Assembly: GCA_022457155.1 (NCBI GenBank)
Contig: JAJGOT010000089.1
Location: 1,416,001 to 1,480,000, forward strand
Source of the DNA: Cladopsammia gracilis
Taxonomy: Eukaryota; Cnidaria; Anthozoa; Scleractinia; Dendrophylliidae
DNA: 64,000 nucleotides
Direction of reading: 5' to 3'
Shown here: in pieces, positions 22,570-33,330 of the stretch
Layout: every line of letters starts with the position of its first letter
How positions within the stretch are numbered: the stretch's first letter is position 1
Made by a program: the position numbers and the translations under genes
Notes under the pieces: model-generated
What the model was told of the DNA's origin: nothing
The model's database searches: none
Seen by the model: the letters and a program-made list of their open reading frames with translations, nothing else

Positions 22570-25215
22570 TATCTCAATTTCAGACATAGGCGGCATAACA
22601 AACTGTTGCTTGCAAGTTCTAGGCAAGCAACATAGAATAATTACTAGCTGATGTCTTGAATATTGCGTTTGTACTTACCTTTACTTCTGTCAAACGACAA
22701 TGAATTTTGCTGCAACTACCACCAGTTGAAATCTTTTTCCTCGGTCTATAATCAGGCGAGAAAAAGCTTTACAAACTGCTGTGGGCAAGCTTTGAGTAAT
22801 CATGTAACAAAGGTTAATCTAAATCACGCGATTTATCGGAAGGTTTCAAACCCTAACCAACTAGCGAATGCTTTTATTATGGCTGGCGAATAATTGAAAT
22901 GTACACCGCCTCTCGGGAATGAGGAAGTTCTTGCGCAATCATGTGATACCAGAAACTTATACATGTAAGTGGGCTTACAGTGTGACCATATTAATTTTCA
23001 CTAAGAAAAATGTATGTATTAGTATTTAAAATGATCTTTCGGTGATTCAAATCAACAACAGCTTTTCACAGTGCAGTGAATTTGGCGACTGTAAGTACAA
23101 AATTGAACTGGGCAGCGCTCTTGTTACGCTTGAGCGAGGATTTTCAAACCAATCAGATACAAGAACCCTGAAGAGAACAATATCTTTACTTAATAAAAGC
23201 CTGCTTTTCTCGTTAAAAATTGAAATTATGAAACCTACAAGAACAGAACACTAATATTTTATCTACTTAAAATGATCCACAAAATCTTAAACCGCCATCT
23301 AAAGTCGGAGCTTCGTTTATATAGCCGGCTCAGTGTGTTTCCTGGTTTCAAACCTCATCAAATATTTTAAGACATAGGCGACAAAACAAACTGTTGCTTG
23401 TAAGTTCTAGGCAAGAAACATAGAATAATTACTAGCTAATTTCTTCAATATTGCGTTTGTACTTACCTGTACTTCTGTCAAACAACGATGAATATTGTTG
23501 CAACTACTACCAGATTAAATCTCCTTCCTCAATCTATAATCTGGTAAAACAACGCTTTATAAACTGCTGTGGACGAGCTTTAGGTAATCATAAGACAGGT
23601 TAATTTAAATCACGCTATTCATCGGAGCATTTCACACTGGATTTCACACCCTTACTACTATCTTTTGTGTTAAGTAATGAGTTTTTACCTGCACTATACT
23701 TCAGTCAAACGATAGCGAATTTTGCTGCGGCAACTAAAACCTGAAATCTGTACCTGAACCAGGCGAGGACTGATTGAAGGAATGCTTTGAACGGTGGGCG
23801 AAATAATTGAAATGTACACCGACTGTCGGAAATGTAGTATTTTTAACACCTAAGTTAAAAACTGGCAGTAATGCGAAACATTGTTGCGTAAGTTTTGTAA
23901 AATTTACAACCCGCTAGCGAAATATCGTTTCTTTGCCATTTGAAACAAAAATCGGAAAATGCTGAATAAGTCAATCCTGAACATACGTGCTAGTATATTG
24001 CATAACAGAGAAGGTAATTCCAATACAAAATAGAAGCCAAATATTGCTCTGTTAATTTGGGATCAAAATCAGCTATAACACATGCAATTTATCGTGGTTG
24101 TCTGTTCACGCAAATCGATTGCCCGCCTTCAAAACTGCGTTCAGATGTCTGAACGCTCTGTTTTTTATATTGCCTAAGATTTCGCTGGGCTAAAGTACGG
24201 TCTTTTTATATAGTGAAAATTAATAATGCAATATATATGACCGTGATCTTAAATCTACTCTCGCGGCTTTTCCTGTAAGTTGAGATCATACAAACCATCG
24301 GGATCTATCGTTTTCAGGCAAAACGATATGTATTTTTAAGATTGTCATCCCGTCAGACATAGCCGATGCAACAAACTGTCGCGTAGAGCAAGGCCTTGGA
24401 TGAACTTGAATCGATTCTGCTAGTTTAACCTTTTGCAATACTAGTATTGTGGTGAATAATGCATTTGTAGCTTCTACCGTTACTTCCACAAAGATCGACC
24501 GGCCCTACGGGTAAGGGAAACAGACCAAGGAATTTCTAGCCGAAGGGACTGATAAATATATCATTGCTTAACTTGCATGACCTGTGGAGACAAAAGTTGC
24601 ATGCATGATGGCTTTAAAAAAGCATCATGAAGAAAAAAGGTATCACTATTATTCTGTTGCATAGTTCAAGGAATAATTCATAATTATTTACATGTACGAG
24701 TATTGTTGTTAACCAACATTTTTTCCGAAGAAGACATGGCAAAGTGTCGTGACATAATCTATGATTTGATAAAGTTGAAACGCAGACGTAAATATCGTTT
24801 TGTCGGGACTTTTCCCTCAAGACTACATGCATCTGCAGGATGAGAAAGTAAATGAGAAACAAAGAAACCGTCGACACAACGTGTTTTTAGGTTTGCAAAC
24901 CTCCTAAAACTTTTCAGACAAAGCCAATACAACGGTATACAACAAACTGTTGTGTGCGAGTTGTAGACAATCAAAATACAGATTAAGTTTCTAATCACGC
25001 GACTCATCGATACGCTTTTACACCAAACCTAACTGTTTTATGTGTTGAAAATTGCGTTTCTAGACATACCTGCACTTCTGTCAAACGACGCTGAACTTTG
25101 CTGCGGCTACGCAAGGTGAAATCTTTTCCTTCACTGATTTATAACCAAGCGAGAAAGTGCTAGAGCGGCGCTTGTTGACAAAATAACTGAAATGTACACC
25201 GCCCCTCTCAACGAG
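22570..25215 (-). repeat. Four diverged copies of a first-exon-like module with conserved 5' splice sites
   Basis: A module with ACAAACTGTTGCTTG at its low-coordinate end and GAAATGTACACCG at its high-coordinate end occurs at about 22580-22925, 23370-23640, 23690-23840 and 24915-25215. On the minus strand each copy has GTTTGACAGAAG-like sequence leading into a well-formed donor: AAAG/GTAAGTAC, ACAG/GTAAGTAC, GCAG/GTAAAA and GCAG/GTATGT. The donor survives although the surrounding sequence has diverged. No start codon is obvious in the exon-like part, so untranslated first exons of duplicated genes are the simplest reading. The coding parts were not found in the window. Confidence 0.5.
24040..24235. 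repeat. Duplicated module, copy 2 (first copy 13.68-13.87 kb)
   Basis: Same order of words as the 13.7-kb copy: GGGATCAAAATCAGCTATAA, CAAAACTGCGTTCAGATGT and GATTTCGCTGGGCTAAAGTA. It lies between two of the first-exon-like modules, so the duplicated unit may be several hundred bases or more. Confidence 0.7.
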
Positions 25216-25391
25216 GAAATTTTTCTTGTCCAAACGATGTCTGTGATTCGCTAAGAAAACAATGGATTTGTCCCGCTGGGATAGGGATTAGGGACAGAGG
25301 CATTGTTCAAGTGATATATCAATTGTATCGTCCGCCAATCACAGACATTTGGACAGCTACGACCCCGCTCTAATTTTGTGCAATCATATAT

Positions 25392-25558
25392 AATAGCCCT
25401 TTTCACGGTTTACTTTTCTCATTTGCATCACAATGTTATCCAACGTGGATGCGATGCAATTTCGGGTTAAAACTACAAAATAGCCCGAAATTGCCTCGCA
25501 TACATGCTAGATTTCATTGTAATGCAAATGAGCAGAGTTGACCGTGAAAAGGGCTATT
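25392..25558. mobile_element. 167-bp MITE with AATAGCCCTTTTCACGG termini
   Basis: The left end AATAGCCCTTTTCACGGTT is matched by the right-end reverse complement ACCGTGAAAAGGGCTATT. Inside, CTCATTTGCAT mirrors ATGCAAATGAG, and GCAATTTCGGG mirrors CCCGAAATTGC, so the whole element can fold back. Confidence 0.8.
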
Positions 25559-25944
25559 CATCTATCATCACTTCAAACCCACGCGAGTATGGCGCGCGAG
25601 TTTCCACGATAATACTCAGGCTGCGCTTTCCCGCCTGCCGTTTTCAACTTCAACAGCTTTTGTTGTGTGCCAAGACTTAAGGGTTTTTTGAATGCTAAGA
25701 TTTCCTTGATCAAAAATTGTGGAGTTGTGAAAGTCAAAAATGGCTGTGGCCGCACTTCGTGAGTTAACTGGATTATTATTATTATTTTTTTTATAAACGC
25801 GGTTTGTAGTGAAAAACAGAGTTTATTTTTATGAGCGGCCGCACTTAACTTTCAGTGAACGTAAGAGATCATGTTATCATTTGCTCTATTCTTTTTTAAC
25901 ATTGCTAAAATTATATTCATCTGATGGAAACGAAGAATGAAATT

Positions 25945-26192
25945 ATAAGGAACGGGGAATCGGAGAACGGGGAACGGGGAACGGGGAACGGGGAATCTCT
26001 AAAATGGGGATCTCTAAAATAGGGAATCTCTAAAATAGGGAATCTCTAAAATAGGGAATCTCTGAAATGGGGAATCTCTAAAATGGGGAATCTCTAAAAT
26101 AGGGAATCTCTAAAATGGGGAATCTCTAAAATAGGGAATCTCTAAAATGGGGAATCTCTAAAATGGGGAATCTCTAAAATGGCGAATCTCTA
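25945..26192. repeat. Minisatellite of GGGAATCTCTAAAAT (left inverted arm)
   Basis: About 13 copies of a 15-bp unit (GGGAATCTCTAAAAT or its GGGGAATC variant) follow a short run of AACGGGG units. The same two-part structure occurs in reverse complement at 29.58-29.78 kb. Confidence 0.85.
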
Positions 26193-28437
26193 AGTCAAGT
26201 TTCACTTTTATCGCCAGTAAGTCTCCCTCACATCTTCATTTGAACATTAACATTCTTTCTTACACTCATTGACTTTTTTTGGAACATTATAAGGAGTTTC
26301 GCTAGATCTAGAGTCAAATCTTTCTGTGTGTAGTTTAAAATCAGTTTTGTAGCGGTCAGTTAATTAGATTTGAGTCATGTCATCAACGACCACACCTATA
26401 ATGCATCCACCTTCCTGACATTTTCCGGTGTTCGCCTACGAGAGGTAAGGCGGTATGAACCACAGAAACTCTCAAAGGCTGAAACTCTTAAATTGAACCA
26501 AGACGTAAAAAAGCCAGTAATTATTCGTACTACTCACAAGTTCACCTATTTTATTCATAATCGTTGAAGCATGCCTTAACACGTTATCAAACACAGCCAA
26601 CAAGTATACAAGCTTCTAATCAAATGAACCATGCACTTTTTTAATTTTTTCTTATTCCTAACATGAAAACTGGAGATCACAGAAAACTAAACATGACTGC
26701 GAACAGTTTCCCCTTTCTTCCTAAGAAACGTAGGGAGAGCGGAAAGGTATTAATTATGCAAACCAAGGTCAGCGCTTCCGCGCGACACATCTATTTGCCA
26801 TTTTCTTGCGCCATAGAAAAACTTGAAGAACAAATCATCAAAGTACCCATGTGAAAAGGACTTGCTGGACTTTATAAAGGGTATTTTGAACGCCATGGTC
26901 AAAAGACTATAACATGGCTACTATGAACATTTGCACGTGGAGGCTAGAAGCACATGGCAGATAAGTGAGAAAATCACCACACGTATTAAAATCACTACCG
27001 CTTGGGCTGCCTGTGGTACCGTGTCAAAAATTCGTCTTCCTAGGATAACAAATTCCTTCGTGCGACCGCGCCGAAAGTGAGCATGAACGACGAATGTGAG
27101 CACTTCTTTTTTAAGTACACCAGAAACTAGTGAAGTTTTGTGGAAGAAAAAAAATACAGTCAAACCTGTATTGTCGATGTCCCAAAATTTTGTTCCCATG
27201 TTTACTGTAAAAACTGCCTCTTTTAAGCGAACACCTCAATTAAGCGGATATTGAATAAATAGTCATTTGTCAATGTCAAAAACCTGTACTAACCGAACAC
27301 TTACAATGGAACTCTTGCCACTGAAAATGAAACCCGAGTTTCCTTTGTTCAATTTGACATGTGTTATCCTTATTAGAGTTAAAAGCAAGGAAAAAGACGT
27401 TTTGCGGCGGCTCATTGTAGCAATTCAGAATCAATGCGAAAAATGGTAGCACGATTCAGTTGGAAAGGGGACAGAGATGTTCTCATGTTATCACAGCATC
27501 ATCATCAAGGAACCTGCATATCTCAGTGTATTGAGCGAACGCCATATTCGGACTGCAGAGCACAGAGGACCGTCATACAGACTATGTAGTGACAAAAAGC
27601 ATTTAAATTAATGACTGATAATTGCGGAGATAAAAAATACCAAAAAATAATTGCGGAGATAACGCATTTATCCCACCCAAAAACGAATGAGAATGTCTTG
27701 AGTTGCAGAAAAAAGAAAAAAAATATACAAGAGAATGTTGTATTCTCTTGAAATATAGCATTACTTAAAAAAAGTTGGCATAAGTAACGACGATTTACAC
27801 GCTGCGCATTTTCGTTCCGAGGGGGTTTGCGGCCGTTAACAGTGGACAGATGAATTTTTTCCACTCCCTTTTCAATGCACGTCGATGTTACATAGAGGTA
27901 AGCAAACGGGAAATTCCTTGTAATATTGTAACTTTATGTACCGATTAACACTCGGGTATACAAAGGGAGGGGGGATGCCACCCCGCCATAAGGTTTTTCT
28001 TTAATTTTTGCAAGATTCCTAATTTTTCCAAGATGAGTTAATTTTTTGGTGATTTTTTCTTTTTAATGGTTGGTATTTTAATTTTTGGATTATTATAAAT
28101 TCTCAACTTAAAGATATCGCGGGTGACGACGGAGCGCCGCCTTTCCAATCTTGTACAGCCAACTAAAATCAAGATTGGAAGGAATACTCTTCTCGCAGTT
28201 CTCGTCCTACACGCTTTGGACCAACCGCGGGCATGACGCCGGCACGAGAAAACGCAAAGCGGTCACGTTCGGGAACTTACGCGATCTTGCAGATAAATTG
28301 AGCTTTTCTATTCGGGTGTTAAAAAATGTAACGAGAAGTTGTTAATTTTTCTTTCAAACTTACCGAAAAGCAAAGTGATTTTTTTTTTTGGAGTTTTCGT
28401 GTGACGGTTTCGCAATCGAGACCGGATATTTACACTT
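26193..28437. other. Gene-free interval between inverted minisatellite arms
   Basis: No supported coding region. At about 27160-27320, CAGTCAAACCTGTATTG and TTTAAGCGAACACCTCAATT resemble the ends of Tigger/pogo-type elements. A 113-codon minus-strand frame (27523-27864) is low-complexity and not supported. Confidence 0.35.
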
Positions 28438-29034
28438 AAGCCTGGTTTTCACTAGCGACGCAAGCACAAGCGCAAGCACAAGAGCCCTTATTTCGCCGTG
28501 AAAACGAGCTTGACGCAAGCATAAGCACAAGCGCAAGCACAAGCACAAGGATCAAAATATTTTGATCCTTGTGCTTGCGCTTATGCTTGCGTCGCATGTG
28601 AAAACGGAACATAACACAAGCACAAGAAAAAAAGCAGTGATTCTGATATGATGTTGAAGGAATTTTTGAACAAAACAAAGGTTAGTTAAGAAAATCACCT
28701 TCGAAAGTCATTTGTGAGTTATTCACTTATTTTGCTTGCCTTGATTCTACGATTCTTGCTGATTACAAACGTCGTTGCCGTGAAAATTGTTCGTTTCGTT
28801 TTCAAGCGAAAATAACATTATTTGAGCTGTCAGTCAATGAGTAAAACAAATAGATTCGTGTTTTCCGTCAGTCAAATGCACAAGAATCTGATGGTTTTAA
28901 CAATAATCAAATCTTGCTGGTGAATATTTTGTTCTTAACTGTGCTTGTGCTTGCGTTCGTTTTCACTTGTACAGAATTCTTATGCTTGCGCCTATGCTTG
29001 CGCTTATGCTTGCGTCGCTAGTGAAAACCAGGCT
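28438..29034. mobile_element. 597-bp fold-back MITE with AAGCCTGGTTTTCACTAGCG termini
   Basis: The left end starts AAGCCTGGTTTTCACTAGCG and the right end finishes CGCTAGTGAAAACCAGGCTT. Both arms continue into degenerate GCAAGCACAAGC / GCTTGTGCTTGC words. A second, nearly perfect palindrome centred on GGATCAAAATATTTTGATCC (about 28548-28567) lies in the left half. Overlapping cysteine- or leucine-rich frames are repeat artefacts. Confidence 0.8.
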
Positions 29035-29579
29035 TTATGAACCAGACACTATATAAAGTGTCGCAGCATGATTTAGCTTGATTTGTCACACAATATGAAA
29101 CAAAACACGGTGAGGGACGGACAATTTAATTTTTGTGGGGGGAGGGGGGTGAGCAATTACCAAAAAAAAATTCCTGCAGAAGAAATTTAAGAGAAAAAAA
29201 TAGTGCATAAGAAAGCACGTGAAAAAAAAAATTCAAGCATTTTAGTAAAAAAAATTCTTGCAAATAGTGATGCTGAAAAAAAAAATTCACTCAGAAGAAA
29301 TTGCCCCAACCCCCCACCCCCCTCCCCTCCCTCCCCTTCCGACAAAAATTAAACGGTCACAAGAGACTCTTGACGGTCATCATCATCATCAATCTCTATT
29401 TATACACGAAATCGTATCATAATTACATGGTCTTCCTAGGAGTCGTGTGAATTTACACTAGAGTACATGCCTAAATGAACGTCATAACGCATCGCCTGAC
29501 TTCTAGTTTGTAGCCATCTTGAATTTCAGTTTTATCGCGAGCGGACAGCTTTACTTACGGCCCTCGTAACAGCTGCTTT

Positions 29580-29780
29580 CAAGATTCCCTATTTTAGAGA
29601 TTCCCTATTTTAAAGATTCCCCATTTTAGAGATTTCCCATTTTAGAGATTCCCCATTTTAGAGATTCCTATTTTAGAGATTCCCTATTTTAGAGATTCCC
29701 TATTTTAGAGATTCACCGTTTTAGAGATTCACCGTTTTAGAGATTCCCCGTTCCCCGTTCCCCATTCCCCGTTCCCTATT
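29580..29780. repeat. Minisatellite of ATTTTAGAGATTCCC (right inverted arm)
   Basis: Reverse complement of the array at 25.95-26.19 kb. About a dozen 15-bp units are followed by CCGTTCCCCGTTCCCC. Order and orientation mirror the left arm, so the two arrays could pair over about 200 bp. Confidence 0.85.
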
Positions 29781-30269
29781 TTAGAACTAGCCGAATGAAA
29801 TTAGCCTGCCAAAGCATCCAGAAAGTGAAGACAAATTTGTATTGCTTGAGATTATTGTAAGGGTAACATGCAGTTCATGCAGTTCATGCAAATGATTGCG
29901 ATGTTTCCCTCCAACAAATCTCATTGCGTTTGATGTCTGAAAATCTGCCATCAAACTTTCTGTTCCTCGCGATTTCCATAGTACTTTGTTGTAATGGAAG
30001 AACACTATTTATTAATTCAATATGATCATGATTTTGAAAAATTCAAGATAATACAAAATGCACTGAAATGACCGAGTCGTATCGTAAGGGAAAGAGAGAA
30101 ACCGCACATGCGAAGTGTTTTGATAGTTTAGATAGGTGTCCTTACTTAGTGGGTAACTGCAATATTTTATCTTGACACAGAAAAAAAGTTACTATTATTT
30201 CAAGGCTTGCAAACCTCGTCAGACAAGGGATTACAACAAACTATTGTGTCAGAGTTATAGGTTATCAAC

Positions 30270-30719
30270 CCCCAAAAACATTTTTTTGGTTACAAAAATA
30301 CTCCTATTTTTCTGAACAAAATGCCGCAAAAATTTTCGATTTTCCTCCACGCCTCGAATTTTGATGGCCCGCCAAAGTTATGTACCAGTCAAATCCATCC
30401 CCCCTCCCAGGGCAAAGCCCCGGGCATGATGGGGGCTCTTGGATTTGACTGGTAAATTATGAAAAGTTGCCATAATTTATTCCATTACCGAGTACAAGTT
30501 CTGGGTCGAGTGACGTCACGTAAGGAGATGGATTTTTATCATCTCAACTTGTTGCTGCGAAAATAGCTCTGCTCTGCGAAAATGCCAACGACTTGTGTTG
30601 CTCACGGCTGCCAAAATATTTTGAACCCAAGGGCAGGTATTGGGCTTCATAAAATAGCTTACTTTAATGATGGCCGTGCTGAAGCCAAAAAGCGACGTCA
30701 GAGATAGGTCGATTTTGTG
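30270..30719 (+). pseudogene. Second THAP-domain relic with arm-like sequence
   Basis: An ATG at 30582 opens 41 codons beginning MPTTCVAHGCQN, with GIGLHKIAYF further on, then TAG at 30705-30707, followed in the same frame by VDFVN. The C-x4-C start, the GI-LHKI stretch and a W-position replaced by the stop match a THAP zinc-finger domain. The preceding 300 bp contains AAAATGCCGCAAAAATTTT, as in the arms of the 1.8-kb element. The THAP domain is broken after VDFVN, and no transposase core follows. Compared with the 2.04-kb relic, this copy keeps the first Cys pair. Confidence 0.6.
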
Positions 30720-30754
30720 AACGTAGTGTCTATTGTAGATAACCGGCAGCCAGG

Positions 30755-31310
30755 AAGTGTTTTCAAAATACAAGATACCCGGCAGTTTGAAATTTTTATC
30801 GAATTTCCACGAAATATCTCGTTTAATTCTTCTGGGAATACTCGATCTTTGTTTAGAAATCTCGAGCGATTTCAAACATTATCTTGGCTTCGAAGTTAAA
30901 GAAATTTTCGAGCTTGGGCACACTACAAAATCTCGATGGTTGTAACACAAAAAATTCGTGCTGACTCGCCGAGTCAACTCTCAGTGAATATCTCCACAAA
31001 AATTATCACTGAAACTTCTCGTGAGTATTCCATCTTTGTTACGAAATGCCAAGCGATTCTAAATGATGTTTTCGTTTTTATTCTCCGGCTTGGGCATACT
31101 ACAGAATCTCGACTGACGGGCACGGTTTTCAAAATACTAGATACCCAGCTGTCTGAAATTCTCATCGAATTTTCACTAAATATCTCATTAAACTCTCCTG
31201 AGAATATTCGATCTTTGTTAAGAAATCTCAAGCGATTTCAAACATTATCTTGACTTCGAAGTTGAAGAAATTGTCGAGCTTGGGCCTACTATAAAATCTC
31301 GATCGTTTTA
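30755..31310. repeat. Tandem and partly inverted ~200-bp repeat
   Basis: Units containing AAAATACAAGATACCCGGCA, GATTTCAAACATTATCTTG and GTCGAGCTTGGGC-like sequence start near 30760 and 31130, with a partial copy between them. A reverse-complement part recurs at 31.82-31.94 kb. Open frames of 60-105 codons across it are repeat artefacts. Confidence 0.7.
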
Positions 31311-31336
31311 ACACACGTTCCTCTCAGTTTATACCC

Positions 31337-31746
31337 TACCGAGTAAAGATGGGAGACGACCCATTATTTGCGCCACCGCACGCAGTTGTATTTATTATTT
31401 ATAACATGTGCATCCATGCTTGGTATTTCTACACAGAGATCATAGTTAATCGAGGGACTGGTTATAAAGCCTTGTACACTTCAATGGCGATAACAAAGGA
31501 GCTACAATTTATGTTTAACCGTACTTGACCGTGCACATCTTTTGTTTTTTGATCACACGCTATGACTGGATAGAGTGATTTTACTTCAACTGTGAAACTA
31601 AGTTTACTCTAAGTTTACTCTACCGAGTAAAGATGTGTGAGAACCCTGGCCATGATTCCCCAGGGTGGATTTCCTCCACCGCACGCTGTTGTATTTATTA
31701 TTTTTTACAATATGTGCATCCATGCTTGGTATTTCTACACAGAGAT
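31337..31746. repeat. Direct duplication (TACCGAGTAAAGATG ... TACACAGAGATC)
   Basis: About 105 bp at 31337-31441 recur at 31621-31746. Both contain CACCGCACGC-GTTGTATTTATT and GTGCATCCATGCTTGGTATT. Confidence 0.75.
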
Positions 31747-32044
31747 CGAGTACTCCTCTCAGCAGGTTCGAATGAGAATTTTCGTTAAAAAAAAAAAAAA
31801 AACGGTAAGAATTTCAGACTACAGTACCGGGTATCCGGTATTTTGAAAACCGTGCCGGTCAGTCGAGACTCGGCGAGTCAGTACGAATTTCTCAGTGTCG
31901 AAACCATCGAGATTTTATAGTGTACCCAAGCTCGACAATTTCAAAAAATTAACAAAAAAGACAAAACAACGGCTAAAACCCCCTCAAAATTCCAACAGAA
32001 TGGAAATTTTGATTTGTTGATCACCTGTCACGGAATCAAAATTG

Positions 32045-32320
32045 ATGAACTGTAATCCACTTCCATCCTTGTAATCCTACACTTTATCCCCAAACTACTG
32101 CTTCTGTTTTGCTCTATAGAATCTTTTTATCCAATTAAGCTGTATATTTGGTGGCATTTGGCGATATAACGTGGAGAACTGTAATCCACTTCCATCCTTG
32201 CAATCCTGTACTTTTTCTCCAAACCACTGCTTCTGTTTTGCTCTGTAGAACCTTTTTATCTAATATAGTTGTATATGTGTATTTGGTTGTATTTTGCGAT
32301 ATAACATGGAAATTAAGAAG
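32045..32320 (-). mobile_element. Two body-only copies of a SINE family
   Basis: Two adjacent minus-strand copies (about 32045-32191 and 32176-32320) contain TGGATTACAGTTC, AAAGCAGTAGTTTGG-like and ATATCGCCAAATGCC-like sequence. They match the body downstream of the tRNA-like head at 42.78-43.03 kb. Neither has the tRNA part, so both are 5' truncated or spliced together by later events. Confidence 0.65.
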
Positions 32321-33330
32321 AAAAATATCGTTATTTCTGCGGGCAGTCTCCCTTACACTGTAATTAAACAAAGTAGTATTCAAACAACAACACAACAAGT
32401 TTATCAAAACACGCAAGGTCTCTTTAATCTTCTATGTATAAACAAATTGAACAAACATTTGGATGATGAAAATGTCACAATCAACATAATTTTTTTTGAG
32501 CTCGAGTTTCATCACCACAGTGAAATATTGAAATAAAAAAAGAAACTATGCTGCTAAACCAGTCTTCTCTGCCTCTCACTGCATTTGATTCCAACTTAAA
32601 AGAAACCAAGGTGGTTCTAACTTTTGAGTCTGTGTATGAAATCCTAAAGTGTGACCATTCAAATGAAAGCTACTGAGCAGTACTTTCCTGTGGTACTGAC
32701 AACCGTTTATAATGCTGTACAAGGTGGTTCTTACTTTTGATTCTGTGGATGAAATCCCACAGTGTGATATTTCAAACGAAAGCTCGTCAGCAGTACCTCC
32801 TAATCGTACTGTTTGTTTTTCAGTACTTTCCAAAATGAATTTATGATGTTCTCGATTTTTGATTCTGGCCTCTCTTGGGAGTAAAAAGGTTCAGATATTA
32901 TTACCAAAGTGACCAGCCAAAAATTTGTCCAATAAGAGATAGACCAACTTGATCCACCACACGTGTAATGTGTTACTATCATTTGAGAAGCCAATCTAAA
33001 AGGAGAATTTATGCTAGTCCGATTTACCTTGCCTATTTTCAGAGTCGCTAATTAATAAACTGGAACAAAACTGGAACAAAACGGGAACATTTTACAAGCG
33101 CAAATGGTGAACTTAACAAAACAGTTCTTCGCCTGTGAATAATGTCACCACACACGTGGCAATTTCAATTGGATTTTATCATTTGCTACTGGAAAGTAGC
33201 GTGAAAAAATCGACAAAACCTATTCACAACACAGTGAACCGCCCAGAGGTGTTCTCGCATCAGACTAGTGAATATTGTACAAGAGATCAACATTGTATTT
33301 AAAAGCCTTCCCAAACAATTTCTTTTTACC
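32321..33330. other. Gene-free interval, probably including the 3' UTR of the next gene
   Basis: The stop of the large minus-strand exon is at 33331, so the lower-coordinate bases next to it should be its 3' UTR. No clear AATAAA on the minus strand was found close by. AAGGTGGTTCTAACTTTTGA and AAGGTGGTTCTTACTTTTGA (32.61 and 32.72 kb) are part of a roughly 110-bp direct duplication. Confidence 0.4.

Noticed and set aside
25740..25765. ATGGCTGTGGCCGCACTTC followed by GTGAGT as a first exon
   Set aside because: Attractive donor and start, but nothing follows in frame within reach; a chance match is likely.
28436..28678. Two minus-strand frames rich in Leu/Val/Ala-Cys
   Set aside because: They come from the degenerate GCAAGCACAAGC repeat in the fold-back element.
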